Source of the DNA: Rhynchonema sp. JSB1_4
Taxonomy: Eukaryota > Nematoda > Chromadorea > Monhysterida > Xyalidae
DNA: 64,000 bases
Direction of reading: 5' to 3'
Assembly: GCA_030248065.1 (NCBI GenBank)
Contig: JASAMV010005530.1
Span: forward strand, 1 to 64,000
Shown here: one piece after another, positions 36,901 to 48,200 of the stretch
How positions within the stretch are numbered: the stretch's first letter is position 1
How the letters are laid out: each line of letters opens with the position of its first letter
Notes under the pieces: model-generated
What the model saw: only the letters and a program-made list of their open reading frames with translations
What the model was told of the DNA's origin: nothing
Database searches by the model: none
Made by a program: the position numbers and the translations under genes

Positions 36901-39900
36901 GTTGCACCTAAGTTGCACCTAGTGAATTTTGAAAAAAAAACCCTGGCGTAAATACATTTATGCTCTGACAAAACTTTTTAGAGAAGCTTTTCAAACGTCT
37001 GATCCGTAAAGCGCACGCAACTGGCGCAGTGTTTCGTGGCAGTTCTCAATTCACTTCGTCAGACTTTTGTGTTGAGCGGCTGGCCGTCATGTGACCGCGG
37101 CAGCTAATGCACGCATAATGCGCTTTGCCGATCAGGCAGCGCGTTTGAAAAGTTTTTCCCGCGAATATTGTTTGAGTACGATATAAGCTCTATCGATGCG
37201 CATAGACTAGGCATGGCAGCAGTGAGGTAAATCGGCTGTGAAGGGCGCGATGCCTAATGGGGCGACAACGGTGCTCCAAATCCAAACATGCGTCTTATCG
37301 ATCATGTCTCAAACCTGTCTTGTCATCTTTGTTCCTCTGAAAGGGATCAAAACTGGACTATTTTCAGATTCGATGCCCGTATCCCCGCGTGGTGATTCGA
37401 TAATGTCGAACATGAATGTTGCATCGCCTGATTTACGGTTTGCTGATATTTTTTGATTTTGGTTTTCTGACGGCTGCCGAAACAAACGGTTCAATTCAAA
37501 CTGCCTGAAAAATGTTCCGCGGGCTTCATAAGGCGAGTCGAAGGATCGATAAGAGTTCACTTCATCCTGTTTCAACTCACTTGTGCTCAAAATTTGTCAA
37601 AAATGAATGATCAACATCAATAATGGCTCTGAACAATACGAACAAGTCGGCTATTTTTTGCAACATGCTGAAAGTTGAGTAACCGTCGACGCAGTAAAGC
37701 ACGGAAGGGGACTGCATGCTTCCACTGTGTGTACCCCTTCCGGTCTGGCAGGCTAAGCTGGTGTTTGGCATGTTCTCCTGCATGGATTTGTTAACCAAAT
37801 TTACCAGCTTTTTAGCTACTAAATTCTTTGAAAAGCTAGTAAATTTTCAAATTTAGTAGCCTAAAAGCTACTAAATTTTGTTATTTGGCCAAAAAAGCTA
37901 GTAAATTGGCTTTTCAGTGGCAAAAAATGTACTAAATTTTTTATTTTACTAGCTTCTTCTTACTAGCCCATTTTGAAAAAGTAAACCCTGCTCTTCTGGG
38001 TGGGCGAGCAAGATCCCGGGCGCAGGCCAATCAGCCTTCCGCCCCTGACATGGGATTTGTTCTGTTTTTATTCTCCCCAATGACCCATAAACGATGCAAG
38101 TAAATTAGTGATGAAAGCACAGTTACAAGACTGGGTGGAACAATTACGGAAATAAAAATTAGTTACCACACTGGTTATAACAAAACCACAGCAAACAAAA
38201 ACTACATGAAGCGCCAAGAAGAGAGAAAGATCACGGACATCAGGACAGATCACAGGACAAGTTAACGGAATTCAAATTTTATCTGAACGCTTACACAATG
38301 ACCTTTACAGAAGCTGCGGAAACTCTAAAAGAATAAACAATATGGAATGAAAATTACGCATTAGTCCTCGTCTACGTCAAACGGCAATGCCGGGCTCGGA
38401 GGGCATATTGGCATCAGTTCATATTGTCAACAGTCCAGAATAGGTGGTGGGTTGTTGATGGTCCGTCACACGTAATTGCCATAATGGATGCTAGAGCTTC
38501 CAACAACAATGCGTTGTTCAAAGAATAAAAACGAAAAAGAATTTTTCAAATTACACTGACGACGCCCTGGTTTCAAATTTGCAAAACAATCACAAAGGGA
38601 TACAAAAAAAAAGAACACAAACAACCACACCACACCTAACCACCCTCCAAAACACAAAAAAAACAACCCCCCCCAAACCCACCCCCCCCCCAAGACCTAC
38701 TATTGAACCCAAACGTGACTTGCAGTGATCGTCTCAAGCGTCTCGAAACCGAAAACGAGATGTTGCGCGCTTCGACGTCTCAAGTGGCGCAGGTGGAAAT
38801 GCTGCGTGATCAATTGGATGTAGCCAATGCGCGCAAACAGGAATTGGAAACGGAACTGAGGTGTGAATTTGTGCGTTTTTTTGACGTTATTGATTTTCGA
38901 ATATGACTACCCGGCAACAAACTGGATGAATTAACAGCTTTTGTATTGAAGATTGGAAACATTTGTTGTTGCGTGCTGTTTATCGGCTCATATTGTAGTG
39001 CTCAACTCAATTGGCCAAATCATTTCGTCAACTTTATTTTTTCCGGAAAAAAACGTTTTTCCGATATTTTTTCAGGCCAAAAGTTGGTCGCCGGTTCATA
39101 TGAGGTACATTTTGGCAAAATGTGGTTAAAAATTGCTTCGTGATGAATAGACATGCTGGGCAAGTCGACCAAAACACATAAAAAGGGTTGCTTACACGAT
39201 TTGAGAAACTGACCTCACGGCTCTCCAGATTTTTTTGGAAAATTAGGAAAATTTTCCGATATTTTTTCAGTGCCCGAAAAAAATATCGGTTCGTAATGTT
39301 GGGCTCGGGAAAAAACGTTTTTTTTTTCAGGAAAAAAGGTTTTTTTCCACCTGCAACTATCCTGTGATGTGATAAACGCTTGAACTCGTGTTGCAGATTG
39401 AAAACGCAACATTTCGATGAGCTGAATGCTCGATTGTCTGATGTGGAGTCGGAAAGAGAACAACAGGACGCTGGTTAATCAATTATAGTTTTTTTTGTTT
39501 TCAATATTTCCATATTTTTCACTAAATTTCCGTATTTTTTACGAAATTTCCATAATTTTTATCATTTCCCACAGGCGGTGGCCAACGGCTGGCTGATATG
39601 CATAAACAGCTGGAGAAGCGAAGCATCGAGATTGAGAAGTTGAAGCAAAAGCTGGCCGACACCGAACGGTTGTTGTTAAGCAAAGGTGTGTGCACGGTTT
39701 TTTTATTGTTTGCGTGTGTTTTGTAATTATTTTTTCTGATCGTTTTCGAAAATATATTCTTAGGCGATGATCAAGATGAAATGCAAAAGTTGCTCGACGC
39801 GAAGAACGAGGAGCTGAAGGCGCTGGACGCCAAATTCAAACAGTACATGGAACGATCACGCACCGTTAGTGTATTTTTGTGGTCTGAAATTATTTAAACT

Positions 39901-42110
39901 TTTTGCTTGATTGGTTCATTTTTAACGGGAATTCGTACACAAATTGTTCCTCCCAGGATTGTGCTAGCTCTTGTGGGATCCGGGAAACATTTCTTCGCTT
40001 GGCCGGCAGTTATCTAGTTCCGCAATCGTGCTTTTCCCAACAGTTTCTGCTACATGCATTGTAAAGTTGGGGCGCATTCACAATGCAGCGCACTAGCGTG
40101 TTAACGCGTTAGCGTGTTGCTGTTTAGCGTGCACGCTTTTGCATTCACAATGGAAAATTGAAAAAAGCGCTCTGGCGTGCGCGCTTGTCAGTGACACGCA
40201 AATGCGCTAACACGCTAATCAGAAAAAAGCGATTGCATTCACAATGACCGTTGGTCCGGGTGTAGGCAAATACCGAACTTTTTCATTTCTTTGCGTTGAA
40301 AACTGTAACCAATTGCTTTCAAGAGTCACGCAAACTTCTTTTGCCTCCAACGGAACATTTTTCTCAAACGGAAAATCTGGCTGGCCGCGACACGAACAAT
40401 CCATGCGTGCAATACAGTCTCCTTGTCGTGTCATGCATCACAATTACACCACCAAAGAGGAATCCACAACGCATATAAGCAGATGAACAACGAACTGCGC
40501 AACATTTGTTTGCAGCTAATATCACAGCAGCCGAAACCGTTTACCTCAATCGATTGATAGCGAAAAAAGATATGCTTGTAAGCACCAAAACGGAATAAAG
40601 ATATTCCCAGTGAACGCAGCAGGCATTATTTCCCATGTTTTTAACATTTTCGTGGTCTGATAATGTTTTCAAATTAAATTATAAACTTTAGAACACGCGC
40701 ATCCAGTGCTAACGCGCAAAAAGAATAGAATCGGTTCTAATCTTGAAGAGCTAATCGTGAATGCAAAAGCGCGTTGCGCATCTGCGCATTAGCGTGCGAG
40801 AAAGCTAACGCGCTTGCATTGTGAATGCGACCTTTGACAACGCCCAATTCAGAATTTATACCCTCTGCGTTGCCCTCGCATGTGCTGGAGCAGCGCGTCT
40901 ACTGTGCTTGTGTGCTAGCCTTGCCATGTGTGTGCTGTGGCACACAATGTGCGCTTTACGGATCAGGCAAAGATACGGGCAGAAACTCTGCTTTAGTTGT
41001 TGTGGGACCATACAACACTGTTACAGAACTTGGTGAACAAGCGGAATTATGTAGTTTTGGAGCATTTAGATGAGATATTCAATGCTCGCTGTCACCCAAG
41101 CCCAGGCGCAATGTACACCTAAAATTCTCATTTGCAAGTTGGAAAAGTTAGTAAAGTGTAAAACAACGCCAAAAGTCTGCCCGTGCTCAAGCGACAGAAA
41201 TTTACAGCAAATTTATGGTACTTGAATTATCTCCTTATAATTATTTGCAGATCATCACGCATTTCGACAAATCCACGTCCCACTCGGCGCTGTCTGGTGG
41301 TGAAATGTCACGCGTCGAATTCGATAGTTTGAGGCGCGAATTGGCGCAAAAGGAGAAACAATACGATCAATTGGTGGTTAGTTGGGCTTTTCTTGTTTTT
41401 TTTCTTGTCATTTTTATATGAATTGAATAGATTAGTTTATTTGTGATTTGAGTTTGCAGGAGGAGGTTGAACGTCACAAGATCATGCACGAACAAGAACA
41501 ACGTTTGTTGATCACGGGCGTGCACGGCATGGTGAGTGGATGCTGTGATATTTGTGTTTTTGGTTTGGTTTGGCTGACTTGATTTGTGGAAAAGAATCAA
41601 TCGAGAAACGACAGCAAATCGGCGTTTCCATGACTGCGTCGCCAAATACTAATAGCAGCTGAAAGAATCAAAAGTCAAAATCGATTCTTTCAATTTGTTG
41701 CTTTCGATCCTGGGATGTAAAATGTTTCGTGTCCTCTTTTTAACCTGCACGAATTTTGTTCCCACTGATCAGTTCGAAATTCGTCTCGTGAATAAAACGC
41801 AAACACATCGTGAATCAACAAATATATAAAACTAAAAAAGTTGTGATCTGTGAAATTAAGCTGAGGTTTTTCGCACAACATCATTCAATCGCCCCTTCCC
41901 CCATTATTGCAGGGTCTCCATCTGCATCGTATGGCGTCGAAAGAACGATTGGCACAGGCGCAGGCAGCCGCCAACGGTCCGTCTGCATCTTCCTCCGCCT
42001 CGACGTTGACTTTTGTCGATCGCCAACGCATGCTCACATCGAACAAACCCCGCAGCACGCCGATTGGCCAACAACAACAATTGGGTGCTGGCGCATATAC
42101 GCACAGGTAG
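27968..42110 (+). CDS. hook: HOOK family dynein-cargo adaptor (21 exons, 723 aa)
   Basis: Exons: 27968-28012, 28085-28167, 32080-32258, 32922-33094, 33160-33216, 33297-33386, 33457-33543, 33668-33782, 34329-34393, 34866-34992, 35203-35288, 35366-35419, 35534-35635, 35710-35798, 38726-38860, 39397-39473, 39575-39685, 39764-39864, 41251-41376, 41460-41531 and 41913-42110. Every junction keeps phase; the length matches known HOOKs (about 680-730 aa). Residues 1-160 form the N-terminal HOOK/CH-like domain that binds dynein light intermediate chain (ALSRIDRNYF, WQLKATNLRRI, LLTLLVNIAVN). Residues about 200-640 are coiled coil with HOOK-specific segments (VKILEDKNDNYM, RTQLEAYKRQ, LEAKFKQY-like near 580). 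The C-terminal cargo region contains LLITGVHGMGLHLH. HOOK proteins link dynein-dynactin to endosomes and other cargo via FTS/FHIP. Exon 14 could instead end at 35794 with a GC donor, but only the 35798 GT donor keeps phase. Introns 2 and 14 are stuffed with repeats. Confidence 0.93.
28211..28624 (+). mobile_element. Family G element with G-run body, copy 1
   Basis: The ends are TACCGTATTGTCGGAAATAG and its inverse. The body is dominated by runs of 5-8 G, such as GGGGGGTCAATTAATGGGGG. It lies in HOOK intron 2. Copy 2 is at 29069-29458, and an inverted partial copy is at 30590-30869. Confidence 0.8.
28660..29066 (+). repeat. Tandem G-run array (GGGGGGCTGTATTTTT type)
   Basis: Units of the form GGGGGGCT(G/C)TATTTTT recur several times at 28660-28750 and 28950-29066, separated by unique sequence. 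They are associated with family G and are rich in potential G-quadruplex runs. Confidence 0.7.
29069..29458 (+). mobile_element. Family G element, copy 2
   Basis: It has the same TACCGT(A/G)TTGTCGGAAATAG ends as copy 1 and matching internal segments in the same order, including the CGACGAAAAAAATCA and ACACAACAACACAGC stretches. Confidence 0.8.
29676..30165 (+). repeat. TGTCGGG minisatellite in two blocks
   Basis: Block 1 (29676-29811) has many TGTCGGG/TGTCGGC units, including an inverted stretch (ACCCGACAGCCGACACCCGA). Block 2 (30006-30165) has more direct units with TTTTTT spacers. About 190 bp of unrelated sequence separates them. It lies in HOOK intron 2. Confidence 0.85.
30180..30545 (-). 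repeat. C-run counterpart of the family G array
   Basis: Repeats of the form GGAATAGAGCCCCCCCC and GGGGTCAGTGAATTAATAGA occur here, the reverse orientation of the G-run units at 28660-29066. Confidence 0.65.
30590..30869 (-). mobile_element. Family G element, copy 3 (inverted, truncated)
   Basis: It ends GGGTTCTATTTCCGACAATA followed by CGGTA, and its internal segments match copies 1 and 2 on the other strand. The left end lacks the TATTGTCGG terminus. Confidence 0.7.
30870..32040. repeat. GC-rich unclassified repeat in HOOK intron 2
   Basis: It contains recurring GGCCCGG/GCCGGGCC motifs, AAATTTGCG-type stretches and several GGTACAGTATCTCCC-like units (31640-31990). There are no exons between the HOOK exons at 28167 and 32080. 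Confidence 0.45.
32589..32847. mobile_element. Family I foldback, copy 2
   Basis: The ends GGGCTCCACCAGATAGACCC and GGTCTATCTGGTGGAGCCC match copy 1 at 19018. The left flank is TA; the right flank reads TTA. It lies in HOOK intron 3. Confidence 0.82.
34209..34321 (+). mobile_element. 113-bp hAT-like MITE on a HOOK splice acceptor
   Basis: The element starts CAGGGTTTTTTGCC and ends AAAAAAAACCCTG. The 8-bp target duplication ATTCCAGC lies at 34201-34208 and 34322-34329. The right copy contains the 3' splice site ATTCCAG|C of the exon starting at 34329, so the acceptor now exists twice. Confidence 0.85.
35816..36945 (+). mobile_element. 1.13-kb hAT-like element in HOOK intron 14
   Basis: The right end is AAAAAAAAACCCTG; the left end is degenerate (CATAGTTTTTTAG). 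The 8-bp duplication GCGTAAAT lies at 35808-35815 and 36946-36953. Both edges hold AGGTGCAA/TTGCACCT repeats. A second element (36139-36529) seems nested inside. Confidence 0.7.
36139..36529. mobile_element. Element with CAGTGTAGTTCCTGG ends, nested
   Basis: The left end is CAGTGTAGTTCCTGG and the right end CCAGAAACTACACTG. Inside are recurring GCGGCGGTTAGTGTACCT units and a GGGGGGAAG stretch. A related AGTGTAGTTCCTG occurs at 42837. No convincing target duplication was found. Confidence 0.5.
36980..37165. repeat. Family E foldback, copy 2
   Basis: GCTTTTCAAACG and GATCCGTAAAGCGCACGCA on the left are matched on the right by TGCGCTTTGCCGATCAGGCA and CGTTTGAAAAG. It corresponds to copy 1 at 3125 with a longer centre. 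Confidence 0.6.
37795..37990. repeat. Repeat of AGCTACTAAATTT motifs
   Basis: Direct and inverted AGCTA(C/G)TAAATTT units, ending AAGTAAACCCTG, resemble the hAT-like ends elsewhere. It lies within HOOK intron 14; boundaries are uncertain. Confidence 0.4.
40068..40832. mobile_element. Family L element with GCATTCACAATG ends
   Basis: The left end is GGGGCGCATTCACAATGC and the right end GCATTGTGAATGCGACC. Sub-terminal zones carry many GCGTTAGCGTG-like units in both orientations. It lies in the HOOK intron between 39864 and 41251 and explains most of its length. Confidence 0.65.
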
Positions 42111-45100
42111 GGACTGGTCGGTAGTCTCGAAAGTGCTGTGACTTTTATGATAAATCACAGTCTGCCCTATTGATAATAACCTTCTGTCTGTTGAAATCCC
42201 AGATCCGCTTTCTGCCTCTGCATAATGTGATATCTTTTGTGGTGACCGAGGATGTGTGCCTGGCTTGATCGTGTCAATATGAATAGGGTGGACTGTAATG
42301 TTGTGGTGTGTTTGTGAGAATTCGGTGACTCTTTGTGAATGTGAACTAGGTACATACCTAGCTGGCCTCTTGCTGGTTGAGATGCGACAGAAGCGTCAAT
42401 CTGTGTAGCACCCACAGCAAGCATTTGTTTACGTTGAGTGTAAACTTGTTGATCATGCTAAAAATGCAGAATATTATTGTGTCTCTTTGCCCTCTCAAAT
42501 AGTTTAGAAATAAGTACGATTTTGTGTGCAATTCAGGATCTTTGTTTGAGTATATGAAGTACAGTTATATGCAGAATATAATAGGTTACACTTGCTTATG
42601 GTTATTCGAAAAAAAACTGTGATATCACCTCTGGGACCAACACGGTAATATAACTGACTGTATTATTTTTTGTTTAGAATAGGTGGTTTGGGCTTAATTT
42701 TAAGTATAAATCGACATACTTAATCATAATTATGCTGTACTGTGACTGTGTTGTGTGTCGAATATAAATTGACACTTCAGTGATATACAACTATCAATAA
42801 AAAGCGAAAACGCAATTGATCTTCGAGGACGTGCTAGTGTAGTTCCTGTTCTTAGTTTTAGTATTGCATGGTAGTCGCTCAGATTTTCAGTTGAGCTTCT
42901 TAATTTCTGGTGTGTTTCTTGTGGAGTCTGTTTTTTTACCTGTTTTCTTTTCCTGTTATGTAACCTTAGCAACACACTTCCTCAGATACTTCATCCTCAC
43001 ACACACACCCTGGCTAACCCCGTGCACCCCGACCCGTGCAACAATCGGCCCCCAAAATTATTTGATTCACACAATTTCGCGGTCAATGGCTCTCGGCGTG
43101 AATTTGGTTCAAAGTCGGTGATTTGGGGGCAATCGATGATCGTGATGTTGGAGTCGGTCCGTTTGTCCGCTCCTGGTTTGGGCCGGGGTCATCATAGTAC
43201 CAACCGGATCCCTCACCATGACCGATACCCGAACCCGTTTTCTTCAAAACAAAATTCTTCGATATTCGTGAGCAACATCATCGATCACCCCTAAATCCCT
43301 CATCATCAATTCTCAAGCAATTATATCGACATCCATTGATCGTCCAAAAATTTTGGGCGGCAGTACGAATGATGCACGTGTGTCTGGCACCCCCCCCCCC
43401 CCAACCCCGTCTTATCTCTGTCCATTGTCATTGCAGTGCGCTGATCGTACCGTGTCTGTTTGTGTGCGTGTTGTTGTATTTGTGCTCGATCGTGTCGGCA
43501 GCGTCCTGGCCACCGCATTGTCCCCAGATGGCGATGTGGTCGTTTGCGAGGGAGTTCACGCGCGTCGATGGACTGCCGCCCGTTTAGATCCGGTGTACAG
43601 TCTGCCCTCGATATGGTGAATCGGTTGAGAATCCGTATTTGAAGCACATTCGTGGTCAAGATGTGTAATTGGGAGATACGGCAGAGTGTGGATCAAAAGC
43701 CAAACGGTCGTTCATACGAAGGTTCACTATAGAGAAGGAAGACTGTACCTGGGCTGCGGTGGTCTGTGTGATAATGATGGATAAGAAACGGTGCCTTATT
43801 GTAGAGCGGTCCACCCAGTGGTATGATGCACACTCAACTAACAAAATGCTCGCGTTTGAATCGGGCCCCTACTTGCTGAGTTAATTTTCACACTTTGTGT
43901 GTGTCGGACCGCTCTGTAATTAACCAGGCACTGATTTGGCTACTTGCTAGAGTGACTCACCAACAACAACTTGTGGGCACAAACTTTCTGTGTTGTGTTT
44001 CGTGCACCTTGTTTGTGATTATTTCGGGTTGACTGGCCCTTCTGTCTGGTTTGTTTCAACTTTCTCTGTGTCTTGGTTTCTTTTTGTCGTCTCACGTTTT
44101 CTTTGGAGAAGCAGGTCACGTATATTTTGAAGAACGGTTTGTTTGATGGCTTATACTACTGTGGTTAACTGGGATCGTCGACTCTCATGTGTAATTTGTC
44201 GCGCACATTTATGGCTGCTTGAGTGTTGACCACTTCGGTTGACGACTGTACGATTAGCATGTTTGAGACCCCGTGATTGTTTGCCCGAAAAAAAATCATA
44301 AATATTCGAGGTTGGATAACACGTGTTTGATTTTCGTTTATTGCGAACGTGTGCAAATATAAATGCTATATGTATTTCTGGGCGTCATTCTAACAATTCA
44401 AGAACACAACAAGTACATCAAATGCTAAATACAATTATCGGGAACATATGCAAACAGTCGGAGAAAAAATCTCGGATAGTGTAACTGAAGAGTATGTATA
44501 ATAACAAGAAATGTGTATACAGGTTAGATATGTGCGATCTGAAAGTTTCAAACTGAAACATCGCAAAACAACAGGAAGTAGCACAACGCGTTGGCCTAAA
44601 CAATCATACCTGTACTTTCATGTGCCACTAAATATAAAATGTACAATTTCTTTAACGTAAAATAGTCCACCACATTCAATTATGCTGCAACCCGGATACA
44701 ACAACAATCCCAGAACACCTCGTTAGTAACTTTGTGTATAGTGAAGTTTCAATGCACAACGGATAAGACAATATAATAAACACAAGAACATATTCACAAA
44801 AATATTGATTAATGTAATCTGTCTTATTGCATTGTTTAACATAATAATTACAAGATTTTATCACAATTTTGAAGAATCACGGCAAATGCGTTATCGGACT
44901 GATGCAGTGATGACAGTGTTGTTATCAAGAAATATTCACAGATCGAATCAGTATGTATCACACCAAATTTGAGCAGCCAATTACGGTAGTTTCACACTTC
45001 TCTGAAAAGAAGAGAGGCGGGAAAATTCAATGGGTGGTTTGCTGTAAACTTGATGGTCAGATTGAACTTGCAAACCGACCACCGAAATATCGCTAAGCTG

Positions 45101-45267
45101 ACTGACGTTTATTGAACACAACTGACAATTCGCTTAAATGGCGAGAGAATTCAATCTAGTGCGCCAGCGTACGTCTGAATATGGTTATATTGGTGAATTC
45201 GGTTTATGGTGCGATATTAGTGCGCTATGGCGGCAAAATTATTTTTTATTCGAAAAAACAACAACAC
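42111..45267. other. Convergent intergenic region, HOOK / RhoGEF
   Basis: This region should hold both 3' UTRs. A plus-strand AATAAA at 42796 could serve HOOK but is about 690 bp past its stop codon. A 13-C run lies near 43390-43403. I see no further gene. Confidence 0.4.
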
Positions 45268-48200
45268 TTACGAAGTCTCCAATCCATTATCCATGATCAT
45301 TTTGAGCAGGGCCGCCTTGTCGGCACTCGATCGTACCGTGCGGTCGGTGGTCGACTCGACACCGTCTTTGGTGGTGATGACGTCATCAGGTGTTGTGGTG
45401 ATGACGTCATCGGGTAGCGCGTCACTCGATTTCCTTGATGAATCAGGCGTCGGCGGTCTGGTGAGAATGACGGGAATCGACGTGCTTGCCAATGGAGAGT
45501 CAGAATTTGGTTCATTTGCATTCGTCCGTCCGGTGTCCTCATGATTGTTTATTTTCTGTCCATCCTCCGTCACTACTCCGGCGGCATTCGGCAGTATCGT
45601 CGGGGGCGGAGCCGACGGAAGCGGGGGCGGGACGACCGGCGATGATTGGTTGGAGGTGGTCGCTGATTGGTCGCTGCTCGACGACGGCGCCGAATTGCAG
45701 ACGGTGATTGGCTGATTGGCGCCGCCGGTGTGGCTCAGTTCGATGTGCAGCGAATGGTCGATCAGTTCGCATGATGATGATGGTGATTCGTGTTGATCGT
45801 TGACCGTTACCGTTGAGACGTGGTGGTGGTGGACGATCTGAGAAATGAAGTGCATTTGAGTTCTACATTGTTTGAACAACGCATAGGCAGTATAGTCTCT
45901 GTGACATCAATTAGTATCAAACAGCATGACATGATCTGGAAATATACCCCCTGGAAATAATCAGAGCGCGAAATTTCACGTCATCACAAACTATTTTTCA
46001 TAAATGTTTCTTGATCTGTTCGGTCACTTCATGGGGTTTATTACAGAGTGAATTGTGGCAATCAGCCTTTTGTGACTTCTGAACCGCCACACCAAACGTA
46101 TGCCCCCGGAAGGACGCGAACCTCCTGCCTCCCGGTCACCAGGCCTGGACAGCCAGTTGTTCTACCGACTGAGCTACGGGAACGCGGTCTGGCTGCGGCT
46201 CAAAGTTGCACTTATACCCATGCAACCGTGCAGACACGCACGCTTCCAGTCTACATACACACTCACCGTATTCACACTGGTCGTGTCGGTGTCGTAGGAG
46301 GACTGCGACTGCAGCCGTGACTCGGCGGCGGGCGTGCACTCTCTGACGTCATCCAAATGTCCATGAATGTCATCATGTTCATGATCGACACTGTCGTTGG
46401 TGGTGTCGAATAGATGCGCCTGACTGCCACTACTCGACACGCCGCTGGTGCTCGATGAGAATGACTCGCTCGACATCGTACTGTTGCTGTTCTTGCGCGT
46501 GTCGACGCCTTGACATGCGCTCTTGACCGGATCGCCGTGCGCCGTCTTCGAGCTGATCTTGCGCGACGAGCCGCCGACCGCGTTCGAGATGTTCATGCTG
46601 AATGCGGGGGCATTTGTTGATTTGGCTTGGGTTGTTGTTGTTGTTGTTGTTTTGGATACGAATCGGGTGTTGTGACAAATCCAAGGGTTGTGACAAATCC
46701 AAGGGTATTGGTCGCACAATGAATTTATAAGAATTGGTCAAATTTTTTCCTTATAATCGTAAAGCGAGAAAGTGACGGGGCAGTGACGTTGCGTTGCGCG
46801 ATCGCACACAAACCATGCAGTCACCAAAATGATTCAGACCCGCAGCAACGTGGTGCTCTGCTAGATTATTTTCAGATGAAAATGTTTTGTGAGAATCACA
46901 AATAGCACAGCGGTTAAGAGTGATTGAACGTGAAAATCTGGATTGATTTCATGAATTCTCATATGATCATTGTGCGACCAATACACGGCACCAGTTGCAC
47001 CTATGGCCTTGACCGGACTATGTATATATATCCCAGAACAGGTGAGACAAATGAAAAAAATTCCAAATCGTGTAATAATCCATAAACCGGCCTCTATACC
47101 TGAATCGTTTCAAAATGCCGGTCGGATATTGCTGTTGTTTCGGTTTCATGTGCTCGATCGAATCGGCCGTAAAGTAGCGTCGTTCGAGTCGACGTGCGTT
47201 CGGCGACGATTGCGTGCGAGGCACATGCGCCCCGGTCGCGTTCGGGTCCTGGGGCGGCGGGAATGAGCCGAGATCTGCAAAGCGTGCGTGATGTTTCAGT
47301 CCGCCCGGCAAAGTTGGCAGTTTCTTGACCCAGCCTATGATTGTGGGCCTAAGCCCGAAACACCCTGTCCTGCCTGATCATGGATTTGTCCAAAATTCAC
47401 CAGGCTGCAACGTGCTACCTAGATTTCGGAATTTTAGTCGCAAATTGACCGAATGACAAAATTCCAGCAGCAAAATTCTCCTATAAATCTCAAATTTTTA
47501 GGTGCAAATAAAAATTTTTCGGTGCGCTCAAATTTTCAAATTTCCCAGAAATTTTCAACAACAAAACAATCCTGCCTCACCATCGTCTCCCTCCAACAAC
47601 GCCGCCTCGGTGGTCGGCGAGACGACGTCCTGACTGTCGTGCGGGTCGACGCCATCCACGCTGTATTCCTTCGATTTGGTCTTGGTTCGTTTCAACAACG
47701 AGCCGGGACTCGGCAGTTTGTCCCTCAAAGACGGTCGTCGTGTCCGTTGTTGTGGTTTAGACGCCTGCCCGTCCACACGAGGACTCGGCGATGGACTCCG
47801 ACTGCCGTACGGTGAATGCGCCGTCAGGCTCTCCATCGGAGTCGTGTCTATCGTCGGCGGGATTGGGAAGTCCCTGAAATATGAATGCAATTGGGTCTTT
47901 CATATGGACTTCTTGGTTGTCTCGGGATTCGGACATCTTTGGGTGTGAATTCGTCTCTGACCGTTGGCCCGGATCACCAGCTGTCTGGTGTTACTGTCCG
48001 AAACAGAAACGCGTTACTGGTCTTGCGCAATACGGGTATTTGATTGGGGCTTTTCAGGTCTAAATTCAGTCTGAATTCAATCCTCATTTCAGGTGTAAAG
48101 CATTCTAGTCATTCAGTCAGGTTTGACCATTGACCGTATGAATGACTAAAGGTGGAGTTATACTTGTCCATTTTGGGCTTGTAGAGAATGAGGACAATTT

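Noticed and set aside
46102..46183. Functional tRNA gene
   Set aside because: A and B boxes are present but no standard anticodon stem-loop can be drawn.
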